From: Candidatus Pacearchaeota archaeon
GTDB taxonomy: Archaea > Nanobdellota > Nanobdellia > Pacearchaeales > GW2011-AR1
Direction of reading: 5' to 3'
NCBI GenBank assembly: GCA_016196285.1
Contig: JACPXY010000054.1
Coordinates: 1 to 36,916 of the forward strand
Length of the DNA stretch: 36,916 bases
Shown one piece after another: positions 1 through 8,975 of this stretch (position 1 is its first letter; every line of letters begins with the position of its first letter). The position numbers were made by a program, and so were the translations under genes. The notes under the pieces were generated by a model. The model saw nothing but the letters and a program-made list of their open reading frames with translations. It was not told where the DNA came from and did not search any database.

Positions 1-5
1 TTCTG

Positions 6-135
6 TGCCCGAGAACTGAAAGTTCTCTCGGCATCCAAACCTCAAGGATTTTCAATCCTTGATGGCAGTCAAGAACTTCGTTCTTGATGGCACGAGTGCC
101 TGTCACAAACCACGCACTAAAGTGCGTGGTGGCAC
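6..135. repeat. Tandem array of perfect hairpins with unrelated stems and shared TGCC/GGCA linkers
   Basis: GAGAACT-gaa-AGTTCTC (11-27, flanked TGCC..GGCA); TCAAGGATT-ttc-AATCCTTGA (42-62) then TGGCA; TCAAGAAC-ttc-GTTCTTGA (69-87) then TGGCA; ACCACGCACT-aa-AGTGCGTGGT (109-130) then GGCAC. Confidence 0.8.
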
Positions 136-154
136 ATCGTGTTTTTGATTATGC

Positions 155-544
155 TTATTGCTCTTCGTTTGTGTTCTGCTCTATCTCTATCTCTTCCTCT
201 TCTTCAACCAGACCGAGCTGTTCTGCATCTTCAACAATCTCCTTCTCTACTTCCTTCTCGCGTGCAGCAAGCTCTGCATCAGAAACCTTTTCTTCTTTGA
301 TGGTTGCTAATTTGTCTTTCCGCTTTTGCGGCATTGGGCGGCTGATAGAAATAGGCAATGCTCCTGCACTCAGTTCCTTATCAGCAATTCTAAGTGAATC
401 ATACTGTATTGCCTTAAGTTCTTCCTCAGACATCTTAACAAGAAGCGGAGCATCCATGGCTATCTGGAGAGCTCGTGCTCCGATAATCCGTGCAACCTCA
501 AACTTAGTGAAGTTCTCTCTTTGTTCTTTCATCATCATAAACAT
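155..544 (-). CDS. rpoK: DNA-directed RNA polymerase subunit K (Rpb6 family)
   Basis: FTKFEVARIIGARALQIAMDAP...ADKELSAGALPISISRPMP matches RpoK/Rpb6 pattern; acidic C-terminal tail. Confidence 0.85.
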   Translation of the reverse strand: MFMMMKEQRENFTKFEVARIIGARALQIAMDAPLLVKMSEEELKAIQYDSLRIADKELSAGALPISISRPMPQKRKDKLATIKEEKVSDAELAAREKEVEKEIVEDAEQLGLVEEEEEIEIEQNTNEEQ

Positions 545-1360
545 CTATAAAAACTTTTTAAGTCTTTCGTTAAGCTCATCGTACTTTTTCGGCAGAAGTT
601 TTGCGATCTCTTCTATCTCTGCGCGCGTCAGGCAGACTGGAGCTGATTTCTGGCATGAGTTAATCATGTATGATCCTTTCCATTTTGACACACCAAACGT
701 TGTACGTGTCTCGGAAGCTTCCTCTTCTTCACGAGTAGGATCAAGAAAGAGCGTATTACCCAGCTTGAAAACAGTAATAGACAGGGGGAGAGTCTCGTCT
801 GATAAAGGCAGTTTCTTTTTTGTCCTGTGTTTGTAATCAGGAGTGCCTGCTTCTGTGATTCCTGGAATTACTGCACTCTTTAGAGCAGCTGCTGCACCGA
901 TAGAAGCAGCGTCTATTAAATTACCGTCTGCATTTATAGGATAAATATCGATGATGACTGTCCAAACCTTCTCACCTGGCGTGACCACCAGCTCCTTTAG
1001 ATTAATCATGCCTGATTCACGGATTGCGCGATCAACAAGACGCGGCAGCTCGATTGCATCAAACTTTGGCGGTCCTGCTTCAAAACGCGGTGATGCTAGC
1101 GGGAGCAAATCTGCAGAGACCATTAAGTTTCCTTTATCAGGTGAATCTGGATACGGCTTGTCGATATTCATCTTGACACCGACTATAACTTCACTTTTTC
1201 CAAGCCTGACGCGTGCCGAGCCTTCTGCACAGTTTGATACTTCGAAGTTTACCTCAAATGGGCGATACTCCATCAGACCTCTGCCATCAAACCGCTTGCC
1301 TGCTGTGAAAAGTTTCTTGAATGTATCTATGGTAATTCCTGCTGATTTCATGCTGCTCAT
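545..1360 (-). CDS. rrp42: Exosome complex subunit Rrp42
   Basis: KRFDGRGLMEYRPFEV...RLGKSEVIVGVKMN, RNase PH fold, adjacent to rrp41/rrp4. Confidence 0.92.
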   Translation of the reverse strand: MSSMKSAGITIDTFKKLFTAGKRFDGRGLMEYRPFEVNFEVSNCAEGSARVRLGKSEVIVGVKMNIDKPYPDSPDKGNLMVSADLLPLASPRFEAGPPKFDAIELPRLVDRAIRESGMINLKELVVTPGEKVWTVIIDIYPINADGNLIDAASIGAAAALKSAVIPGITEAGTPDYKHRTKKKLPLSDETLPLSITVFKLGNTLFLDPTREEEEASETRTTFGVSKWKGSYMINSCQKSAPVCLTRAEIEEIAKLLPKKYDELNERLKKFL

Positions 1361-2052
1361 GAGAACTCCTCCTTCAATGCTTTCTTCTGCGCCTCATAAA
1401 TATTGGCGAATGCCTGATCAGCTATGGTAAGCACTTCTGAGACACGTTCAGCAGGTATCTTTCCATCAAGCTGAAGAAGCGTGTACTGGTCTGTATTCGC
1501 AATTTTGGCAAGAGGAAAATCTGTTGGTCCCTCGCCGCCATCGAAATCTTCCTCGGCCTTTGTCAAATCTACTACTATCTCTTTATCCTGCTTGCCGACA
1601 GCCACTGAACAGACAAGGTTGCGCATAGGAATTCCTGCGTGAGCCAAAGCCATTGATGCTGCATTAATGCCTGCTGTTCGTGTTCCTGCATCAGCTTGAA
1701 TGATATATATCTGTACATCGATGACTGTGTTCGGAAATTCTTTAAGGTCAAGAACCGGCGAGAGCGCCCATTCAGTAACTTTTGAAATCTCCTGCGAACG
1801 GCGTGACGGCCCTGGCTTCTTTCTGTCATTGACTGAGAAGCTCAGAAGATCGTAATTAACACGGAGTATGCCTGTTTCAGGATCCTGCATATGCTGTGGA
1901 TGCAGCAGCCTCGGACCATACACTGCTGCGATGGCAATAGTGTTGCCGAATGCGAAGAGAGCTGAACCATCTGCATTTGGAATAACGCCTATTTTTGCGG
2001 TAATTGGTCTTAAGTCGCTGTTCTTTCTGCCATCGATACGCTTGAATGCCAT
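1357..2052 (-). CDS. rrp41: Exosome complex exonuclease Rrp41
   Basis: RIDGRKNSDLRPITAKIGVIPNADGSALFAFGNT; RNase PH family; 4-nt overlap with rrp42. Confidence 0.93.
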   Translation of the reverse strand: MAFKRIDGRKNSDLRPITAKIGVIPNADGSALFAFGNTIAIAAVYGPRLLHPQHMQDPETGILRVNYDLLSFSVNDRKKPGPSRRSQEISKVTEWALSPVLDLKEFPNTVIDVQIYIIQADAGTRTAGINAASMALAHAGIPMRNLVCSVAVGKQDKEIVVDLTKAEEDFDGGEGPTDFPLAKIANTDQYTLLQLDGKIPAERVSEVLTIADQAFANIYEAQKKALKEEFS

Positions 2053-2053
2053 G

Positions 2054-2767
2054 TTACTTGTTCAACAGCCCCTCCACTTTCTCTGTTAGACCATCAACAT
2101 GCACATTTTCTGATACAAACTCTATAGCTTTACGCGCCTGAATCTGTGAGTCGAGATTATCGCTCTGTACCCAGACCCATCCATTCTGGCCTGCCCCTAT
2201 ATCGCATCCTGTGCGTTCCTTAATCAAGGAAATCATGGACCCTTCGCGCCCAATAATGCGTGGAACAGAATTTGGACTGACTCGGAAGATGAATCCTCCT
2301 TCAAGCTTGCCTAGCCCTTTGCCTTTGAGCGTTAAATCGATGCCACGAACATTGATAGACCATATCTTTGCTGCGACTACATCGCCAATGGCGAGAAACT
2401 GATCCATCTCGTTCTTGTTTATGAAACGAGGAGATTCATCAATCGGCAGAAAACCTGAGGAAGCGGCATCGATATCAATAACCCATCCGTTTAGAGTAAT
2501 TTGTGTAACTCTCCCAAGAACTACACTGTTCCTTCGAGGTATAAATGCGCCTGTTATTGGTATGACTTTTATTACTCGTCCTGCCTCTTCTGCCAGGCCG
2601 AATCGCGATGCAAGAATATCCTGCCCTTCACGACGAGCACCTTCGCTCGGCAGAAAATCTTCTCCAGAAACAATGACTTCTCCTGGAACTACAACTCTGC
2701 GCTTCTTCGTTGATTGTTCGGTTTCCATCGGTTCGGCTTCTTGTGCCTCATCTATTTGTTGATTCAT
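2054..2767 (-). CDS. rrp4: Exosome RNA-binding subunit Rrp4 (S1 and KH domains)
   Basis: VVPGEVIVSGEDFLPSEGARREGQDILASRFGLAE; KH-type GREGSMISLIKERTGCDI. Confidence 0.92.
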   Translation of the reverse strand: MNQQIDEAQEAEPMETEQSTKKRRVVVPGEVIVSGEDFLPSEGARREGQDILASRFGLAEEAGRVIKVIPITGAFIPRRNSVVLGRVTQITLNGWVIDIDAASSGFLPIDESPRFINKNEMDQFLAIGDVVAAKIWSINVRGIDLTLKGKGLGKLEGGFIFRVSPNSVPRIIGREGSMISLIKERTGCDIGAGQNGWVWVQSDNLDSQIQARKAIEFVSENVHVDGLTEKVEGLLNK

Positions 2768-2860
2768 ATGTTAATGTGATAGACAGAGAACAGAGTATTC
2801 CTAGTCCTAATCCTTTATAGGGAAGCGACTTTTCTGTGCTTTAAAAACATTTCTATTGCT

Positions 2861-3538
2861 TTAGGATTTCTCAGGAAGCTCTTCTGACTGAACTGCGCCA
2901 TGCGTTATGCTGTTAAGTTTATCATAAAAATCTAGCTGCATTCCTGCTGGAATTGCGATGACTGCCTGCAAAGAACCGTTGGCAAGCCATTCTTCACTCT
3001 CTTTATATTCTTTAAGAAGACCGTATGCCTGTCCTGAGTACTGCGCGGGGATAATCAGCTTAATACGTTTTGTCTCGAGCTTGATAGGGATGACTGTCTT
3101 GAGCTTCTCGATAATACTGGTAATCTGCTGCTCAGCTGGCCGCATATCAATGAATGCGTGTGCTTCTTCCATTGCCCTCTTGATTCTCTCTTCTGTATAC
3201 GGCCTCCCATGCTGGTCAACGGCATTCTTAATAATAAGGGCGGTAACTTGTTTAATTCGTGCATCTCTTTCTGCGTCACGAAATTCCTGGGTTTTTTGAA
3301 CTTCTCCCTTTGTAATAATTTGTTGTGCAATCAAGTATGCATCAGTAGTTCCGAATGCTTCAACTAAGTCATTCTGCGGAGCAATATGCCCTTTTTTTAT
3401 ATCAACATATACCTTCGGCACATCAAGGGCAGCCATAATATCTCCTTTGCCTGCCTTGACTTTTAGTGCTTCATCCAAGTCAACATGAATCTCGAACTCC
3501 TTGCCTTTAACCTTTAATCTTGCTGTTACTTTTGCCAT
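2861..3538 (-). CDS. Ribosome maturation factor SBDS (SDO1 family)
   Basis: MAKVTARLKVKGKEFEIHVDLDEALKVKAG; upstream of rrp4 as in many archaea; start trimmed to MAKV. Confidence 0.85.
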   Translation of the reverse strand: MAKVTARLKVKGKEFEIHVDLDEALKVKAGKGDIMAALDVPKVYVDIKKGHIAPQNDLVEAFGTTDAYLIAQQIITKGEVQKTQEFRDAERDARIKQVTALIIKNAVDQHGRPYTEERIKRAMEEAHAFIDMRPAEQQITSIIEKLKTVIPIKLETKRIKLIIPAQYSGQAYGLLKEYKESEEWLANGSLQAVIAIPAGMQLDFYDKLNSITHGAVQSEELPEKS

Positions 3539-3644
3539 GGTGTTACTATTAAGCATTCTTATTTAAAGATTGTTATGTGCGTCTGAGTAGATTCAGTAAA
3601 GCTTAAATAGCAACACCTTTTCAAGAAATGAGAGAGATTTTTTT

Positions 3645-4370
3645 ATGGACCTACCAACTGAAATGCAGCATCAAGCAATGGGCTATGACCGAGCAGCGAC
3701 TATGTTCTCGCCGGATGGGCATCTCCTTCAGGTTGAGTATGCTGAGAAGACCGTTAGACTTGGCAGTGCAAGCATCGGCATGGTATGCAAAGACGGGGTG
3801 GTCATTATTGCAGATCGGCGCATCAGAGACAAATTAGTTGCGCCTGAGTCTATGAATAAAGTATACGAGATTGATGAGCATGTTGTCGCAAGTGCTGCAG
3901 GTATCCTAAGCGATGCACGAGTATTGATTGAGCAAGCACAGGTACTGGCACAACAAAATAGAGTCACCTATGATTCACCTATCGAGCCTATCTCAGTCAT
4001 TAAACTAATTGCAGACCGAAAGCAATTATTCACCCAGTATGGCGGCGCAAGGCCGTATGGTGTTGCTTTCATCATTGGTGGCGTGCATAAGGGAAAAGCT
4101 TCACTCTATACTTCAGACATGACTGGCAACTTCCTCTCCTATCGTGCAAATGCTATTGGAGAGAATGATGAGAAAATTAAGGAAATGCTCAGAAAGGACT
4201 TCAGAGATGATATGAGTATTGAAGAAGGTATTAGGTTTGCCATGAAGATATTCAAAGATATTCTTGAGAAGAATTTTGATATCAGCAGGTTCGATGTAGG
4301 TTACGTGAAAATCGAAGAGGGAAAACTAATCAGATTACACGGCGATGAACTGAAGAAATTTGTCAAGTAA
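3645..4370 (+). CDS. psmA: Proteasome subunit alpha
   Basis: QAMGYDRAATMFSPDGHLLQVEYAEKTVRLGSASIG; TATA-like AAGCTTAAATAG about 35-45 nt upstream. Confidence 0.95.
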   Translation: MDLPTEMQHQAMGYDRAATMFSPDGHLLQVEYAEKTVRLGSASIGMVCKDGVVIIADRRIRDKLVAPESMNKVYEIDEHVVASAAGILSDARVLIEQAQVLAQQNRVTYDSPIEPISVIKLIADRKQLFTQYGGARPYGVAFIIGGVHKGKASLYTSDMTGNFLSYRANAIGENDEKIKEMLRKDFRDDMSIEEGIRFAMKIFKDILEKNFDISRFDVGYVKIEEGKLIRLHGDELKKFVK

Positions 4371-4422
4371 CGGCTGCTTGTTTGTCCACTCCTTCGAAAT
4401 TGGAAGATTCGTCTATTAACGA

Positions 4423-4620
4423 TTAATTTTTATTCTTAAACCAGATTATAGATTGCATTATATCTATAAATTGAATTATCAGAAATATAGTTAAAGAGAT
4501 TATTCCCATAGTCATTAAAATCTTGTTATCTTCAGATGGAGAAACGTAGAATCCTAAAAGGAATAAGACTATTGCTAATCCTCCTAAAAGATATCCTATA
4601 AGAGAAACTATCTTGCCCAT
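4423..4620 (-). CDS. Small two-helix membrane protein, unknown
   Basis: MGKIVSLIGYLLGGLAIVLFLLGFYV...ILMTMGIISLTIFLIIQFI; start trimmed to follow the DUF106 stop. Confidence 0.55.
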   Translation of the reverse strand: MGKIVSLIGYLLGGLAIVLFLLGFYVSPSEDNKILMTMGIISLTIFLIIQFIDIMQSIIWFKNKN

Positions 4621-4625
4621 GTTAC

Positions 4626-5027
4626 TTAAGGCAGCTTGAACATCTTCCTGAAAATAATACTTCCGAAGATTGATGCACCAATGTACCACCATATCCAGCT
4701 CTTTGCGAGAGCAGTAGTTGCATACTGGTTCTTCAGATAACCGAATAAGAGGATAATGGGGATGAAGGTAATCAGCATCGGCTTGAACGAGTGCCTAAGC
4801 ATCTCAGTTGTGTGGGTAAGCAGCTCCTTATTCAATTCGGTGAGCTTCTGAGGGTTATCTTTATGTTTCTTCATCTCCTCTTGTAATGTCTTTTGCCTGG
4901 CTTTTATGGAATGCATCTTCTCCTTATCGAGAACGAAGTAGTTCACTAAGGAGATGAAGAAGGATACCAGCAGCGCAAATACAATAATGCTTGCCTGCGG
5001 GTAATTCTGTATTAATTCCACTGCCAT
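4626..5027 (-). CDS. DUF106/EMC3-like (YidC/Oxa1 superfamily) membrane protein
   Basis: Hydrophobic N-terminus, coiled coil KARQKTLQEEMKKHKDNPQKLTELNKELL, C-terminal TMs; near secY. Confidence 0.8.
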   Translation of the reverse strand: MAVELIQNYPQASIIVFALLVSFFISLVNYFVLDKEKMHSIKARQKTLQEEMKKHKDNPQKLTELNKELLTHTTEMLRHSFKPMLITFIPIILLFGYLKNQYATTALAKSWIWWYIGASIFGSIIFRKMFKLP

Positions 5028-5245
5028 GTGTATTAGAATGAGAGGTAGTTTTTAAAGTATGGCATCATTAGTAGTAAGTAGTGAAAATCTAAATATCATC
5101 CTTAGATGCATTAGTGGTTATTTCCCCTCTCTTCTTTGTGTTTCTTATCGCAATGTCACATTTGTTCTTTAATATTCTTAATTTTATTTGGATTGAAAGA
5201 ATGATTTACATATCTCTCTGGAATTGAATAGAGATAAATATCTTT

Positions 5246-5264
5246 ATGTCAAGTTCCTTGACAT
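5246..5264. terminator. Perfect hairpin ATGTCAAG-TTC-CTTGACAT just downstream of secY
   Basis: 8-bp perfect stem, 3-nt TTC loop (same loop as two hairpins of the left-edge array); 8 nt past the secY stop. Confidence 0.6.
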
Positions 5265-5272
5265 GAGAAAAT

Positions 5273-6658
5273 TTATCCCATAAACTTCCGCATAGCTGGA
5301 TGCATGTCAACTGCATGCTGCTGCGCGATGTTCTGATAGAGCTGATAGCTGATCATGACTGCGAGAAGGATTGCAGTGCCTGAAGTCAGTGCACCGAGCA
5401 AATCTGAGACTGCTGCTAATGCTCCTATAGCAAGGCCGCCCATGATAGTGAGCGGCATGATGTACCTGCTGAGAATTGACTCGAGAACTCGCTCATCTTT
5501 CCTGAATCCTGGAATCTGCAGACCTGAAGCAAGAATCTTCTTCGCTTGGCTTGCTTCATCCATGCCTGCAGTCTTCACCCAAAAGACTGCGAATAAGGCG
5601 GATGCTGCCATGAAAAATATGAGATGTGTAAATGCCTGGATGATTTGCTGAGTCTGTATATTGCCTCGCACCAAAGCCTCAATCACATTCGAGCTGCCAA
5701 GCCAGTAGGAGATGCCCGATACTGGAACTCCATTGGAGAAGCTGCCTAGGAATGTCGGATGCCCAAGCCAATTCTCAAGAAGGCCGCCGAAGAGCTGAAC
5801 ATTTGCAACGAGTGCTGCAACCAAGATGACTGGAAGCACGGATGCATAGAAGAAAGCGAGCGGCCACTTGACTGTGTATCCACGCAAGCGGTCAAAGCTT
5901 AGAGGAATCTCTACCTTCAGATTCTGCGCCCAGACAACAAGGAGGAAGATGCCTGCAGTAAGGAGAATTGTTGTAACTGCCAGCGTTAATTCAGTTGGTG
6001 CGCCATTGATGACTGATTGGAGAATGACTAGTATCTTTCCTGCACAAGGTGTGTTTGAAAAGTCTGCCAGACAATTCTCTCCTGTGGGGCCGATAAATTG
6101 GAAGAGTCGCGCGAACAAACGCCATGCAACACCTGCTAGGATGAACAATGAAACTCCTGAACCGAAGCCCCACTTCTGTGTCACCTCATCCATGAACATT
6201 ATTGCGAGACCTCCTAGAATCAGCTGAAAGATCATGATGCCTGTAAGACCCGGTACTGCCTGCAGACCGCCCATGACTACATAGACTACTGCTTCAAATA
6301 AAATAAAGACCAATACTCCGAGCTTCTGCAGGCCTTGGAATTTCTTCTTACCTTCCTGTGTTGAGGTGTCAATTCCTAAAATGCCTGAGCCAACGAGAAG
6401 CTGAAGAATAATGGATGCCATGACAATAGGACCCATACCTAAGCTGATGATACTGCCGAAGTCTGTTCCGAGAATCAATGCAAGATACTCGAACCGTTGG
6501 AGTGAGTTCTCTGCAAGACCAAAAAGAGGAATATTAGCAAGGATAAAGAATGCACCTAGGATAATAAGCGTCCACTTTAATTTCACATTGAAGCTCAGCT
6601 TCTTTTCTGTTGGATGAATAACTTCCGGCAGATTATACAGCAAGGTCTGAAGGTTCAT
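5273..6658 (-). CDS. secY: Protein translocase subunit SecY
   Basis: Multi-TM; FGSIISLGMGPIVMASIILQLLVGSGIL...SLFILAGV; end of spc cluster. Confidence 0.95.
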   Translation of the reverse strand: MNLQTLLYNLPEVIHPTEKKLSFNVKLKWTLIILGAFFILANIPLFGLAENSLQRFEYLALILGTDFGSIISLGMGPIVMASIILQLLVGSGILGIDTSTQEGKKKFQGLQKLGVLVFILFEAVVYVVMGGLQAVPGLTGIMIFQLILGGLAIMFMDEVTQKWGFGSGVSLFILAGVAWRLFARLFQFIGPTGENCLADFSNTPCAGKILVILQSVINGAPTELTLAVTTILLTAGIFLLVVWAQNLKVEIPLSFDRLRGYTVKWPLAFFYASVLPVILVAALVANVQLFGGLLENWLGHPTFLGSFSNGVPVSGISYWLGSSNVIEALVRGNIQTQQIIQAFTHLIFFMAASALFAVFWVKTAGMDEASQAKKILASGLQIPGFRKDERVLESILSRYIMPLTIMGGLAIGALAAVSDLLGALTSGTAILLAVMISYQLYQNIAQQHAVDMHPAMRKFMG

Positions 6659-6750
6659 CCTGATGCATACGAAAAGCAGTTTTTAAAGGTTTAGAAGAGT
6701 GCGGTTTGGGATTGTAAACATATCTCTCTTAGATTATAACTCGGAGAAAA

Positions 6751-6782
6751 AGAATCTTATATCCTGAAAGGTTAACTTCTTT
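6751..6782 (-). pseudogene. Decayed fragment resembling the L15 gene C-terminal region
   Basis: 32 bp, 5 mismatches to 6997-7028 in the L15 CDS; minus-strand translation KEVNLSGYKI vs L15 KEVSLSGYKI. Confidence 0.55.
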
Positions 6783-6799
6783 ATTACATTTTGAGTTGA

Positions 6800-6849
6800 A
6801 AACATTATTATCTCCTGCAACTACTCATCTTTATCGGACACAATATAAT
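6800..6849 (+). repeat. Partial copy (50-bp core) of dispersed hairpin-bounded element
   Basis: AAACATTATTATCTCCTGCAACTACTCATCTTTATCGGACACAAtATAAT; one mismatch to the copy at 24757-24900. Confidence 0.85.
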
Positions 6850-6881
6850 GAACAGTAGAATGTTAGATTATATACGATTAA

Positions 6882-7301
6882 TTAAGCTGCTTTCTCGAGG
6901 ATGAGCTCGCTGCCTGATTTCTTTATTTTTTCTTGTGCTGAGACAGAAGCGGCAGAGGCATGTATCTTTGCCTTGATGGTTAGGTCTCCAGAACCGAGAA
7001 TTTTGTAGCCTGAAAGGCTAACTTCCTTTGCATCTGCGTAGTTTCGTGAAAGATTGTCAAGATTGATAACCTTCAGCTTCTGCGGAACAGGCCCTCTGCG
7101 CAGCGTCCTGGACTTGCCGAAATAATTATTTCCGCCTGTCTGATTAATCACTAATGTTTTCTTCTGGTCACCACGTTTGCCAGTGCCTGCCATGCCATAC
7201 CCGCCGCGATTTCCTGAGTGGCGTGTGCGTTCCTTTGCACCGCGAAATGCTGTCTGATGAGCGTGCCTGCGGGAGGATTTAGTGCGTTTTTTTACTCTCA
7301 T
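6882..7301 (-). CDS. rpl15: Ribosomal protein uL15
   Basis: RRHAHQTAFRGAKERTRHSGNRGGYGMAGTGKRGDQKK. Confidence 0.92.
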   Translation of the reverse strand: MRVKKRTKSSRRHAHQTAFRGAKERTRHSGNRGGYGMAGTGKRGDQKKTLVINQTGGNNYFGKSRTLRRGPVPQKLKVINLDNLSRNYADAKEVSLSGYKILGSGDLTIKAKIHASAASVSAQEKIKKSGSELILEKAA

Positions 7302-7714
7302 AACATCCTCCTTAGTAATTCTCCGATTTTTTCCTTATGATCTCCTAGAACTCCCTTGCCTATAGGATAATGTATGCGCGCTTCAATGCCTCCGCGCGGC
7401 GGGTGCAGTCTGAAGAATGGTTTGATGCCAAGCTCCTCAAGAGATTTCTTATCAAGCTGATCTGCAATCTTTTTTGCGTCAAATGGTTTCTTGTTGCTTG
7501 CGCGCCCTCGCTGTTCCAATAATAGAATAGTATCTTCTTTGTTCAGCTTTCCGAATGCTACTGTATTTCTGACATGAGCAAGCAGCTTTCTCGTCTCAGA
7601 AGTATCTTTAATAAGCACTGCTGAGTACTTTCTTCGCAGGCGCATTCGAAAGAGCGCATCCTGCACATCATATGGAATCTTTACTAAGCCTGCAATTCTA
7701 ATTACTAGTATCAT
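7298..7714 (-). CDS. rpl30: Ribosomal protein uL30
   Basis: MILVIRIAGLVKIPYDVQDALFRMRLRRKYSAVLI; cluster position. Confidence 0.92.
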   Translation of the reverse strand: MILVIRIAGLVKIPYDVQDALFRMRLRRKYSAVLIKDTSETRKLLAHVRNTVAFGKLNKEDTILLLEQRGRASNKKPFDAKKIADQLDKKSLEELGIKPFFRLHPPRGGIEARIHYPIGKGVLGDHKEKIGELLRRML

Positions 7715-8496
7715 AAGATCATCCTGCTAGTCTTTTGCAATGCATCAATGCACGCTTTTGCGACATTAAAAGTTGTCCGTGTCTGGCCTTTGGTGACTGC
7801 ATAAACGTCCTGAATGCCTGCAAGCTTGAGAATCTTCTTGCCCTGATCGCCGATTACCAATCCAGTACCTCTTGGAGCAGGTATAAGCTTAATCCTGACT
7901 GACCCGCACTTGCCCTCCACGACAAACGGCACTGTATGCGGCTCCCTGATTGTATCGTTCGGCGATTCGAACCCTCGAGTTATCTTAATAACATTGAGCT
8001 TTGCTTTCCTGACTGCTTTTGCACGAGAAGGCAAAGTTTCCTTTGATCTGCCGTATCCTATTCCGACATGGCCTTTTTTATCGCCGACCACTGCCATGCA
8101 TGAAAAAGTAAGTACATTGCCTTCCATCGTCTTCTTCTGTGTCTGACGCCATGCACGCCGCTTTCCGCCGCCGAATTTTCCCTTTGCCTGGCCAATAGCG
8201 AGCAGGTCGTAGTCTACTGACAACAGTGAGTCAACAATCTCTGGCTCGAGAATCTTCTTGCCTGAGACAAGCAGCTTGTCAATATCTTTTTCTTTTCCTG
8301 CTTTCACTAACCTACCAAGCTCTGTCTTTGGCGCCCAGGAATCAAGTGAGGCGCGCATATCTTCCTTGTCCCGAGAATACGGCCTTGATCTTGCAGGAGC
8401 AAGAATCGCCTCTGGAATAGGCTTGAGCTTTGACAACTCTTCAGGTGTTGCTTCAATCAAGTCTTTAGGATTATTCTTTGTCTCTCGTTCAGCCAT
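7711..8496 (-). CDS. rps5: Ribosomal protein uS5
   Basis: GDKKGHVGIGYGRSKETLPSRAKAVRKAKLNVI; APRGTGLVIGDQGKKILKLAGI. Confidence 0.95.
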   Translation of the reverse strand: MAERETKNNPKDLIEATPEELSKLKPIPEAILAPARSRPYSRDKEDMRASLDSWAPKTELGRLVKAGKEKDIDKLLVSGKKILEPEIVDSLLSVDYDLLAIGQAKGKFGGGKRRAWRQTQKKTMEGNVLTFSCMAVVGDKKGHVGIGYGRSKETLPSRAKAVRKAKLNVIKITRGFESPNDTIREPHTVPFVVEGKCGSVRIKLIPAPRGTGLVIGDQGKKILKLAGIQDVYAVTKGQTRTTFNVAKACIDALQKTSRMIL

Positions 8497-8974
8497 GGGA
8501 TAGTTTCTGCTTTAACTGTATAGCAAGCGTGCCTCCTTTTCCATTTTTAGATACTTCTTCATCTGTAGGAAGGATTTCCTCACTGTGAGGAATATGCATC
8601 CCTGCATCAAGAGCTCCCTTGAGAAGAGCATATATTCTTGATTTCGCTACGTTTCGGTGCATTCCTACATCTAGGAGTGCCTCCTTAATCTTGCCTTTCA
8701 CTTTTATACCGAGCAAGAACCCAGTTAGATATGCTGCTGCACGGCTCTTAAGGCTTCCGCTTAGCTCAGGCGGCCAGCCCTTTTCCAAAAGCTCTTTTGA
8801 AGTAACGCTTGTAACGATAGTATCCTGAGCTCTTGTGCTGGTAATGACTTGAGCAATTATGTATCGATTAGTCTTCCGTACAACTAGCCTAGGTTTATCT
8901 GCCTTGAGCATTGCCAGGCGTGCACGATAATCAGTGCGTGCTTCCAGTCTTCTTCTTTTTAATGTTCGTCCCAT
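8489..8974 (-). CDS. rpl18: Ribosomal protein uL18
   Basis: RRLEARTDYRARLAMLKADKPRLVVRKTNRYIIAQVI. Confidence 0.93.
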   Translation of the reverse strand: MGRTLKRRRLEARTDYRARLAMLKADKPRLVVRKTNRYIIAQVITSTRAQDTIVTSVTSKELLEKGWPPELSGSLKSRAAAYLTGFLLGIKVKGKIKEALLDVGMHRNVAKSRIYALLKGALDAGMHIPHSEEILPTDEEVSKNGKGGTLAIQLKQKLSHG

Positions 8975-8975
8975 A

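Noticed and set aside
6-135. CRISPR array at left edge
   Set aside because: No constant repeat or regular spacer; the constant part is only a 4-6-nt foot and the variable parts are self-complementary.
84-836. 250-aa plus-strand ORF
   Set aside because: Ser-rich antisense shadow over rpoK and rrp42, which have clear family matches on the minus strand.
1575-1829. 84-aa minus ORF in another frame of rrp41
   Set aside because: Out-of-frame overlap entirely within a well-supported gene.
951-2762. Plus-strand ORFs opposite the exosome genes (951-1430, 1868-2089, 2211-2402, 2415-2762, 2501-2713)
   Set aside because: Antisense shadows of recognised minus-strand CDSs; compositions not protein-like.
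5355-6617. Plus-strand ORFs opposite secY
   Set aside because: Antisense to SecY; Arg/Ser/Pro-rich shadow translations.
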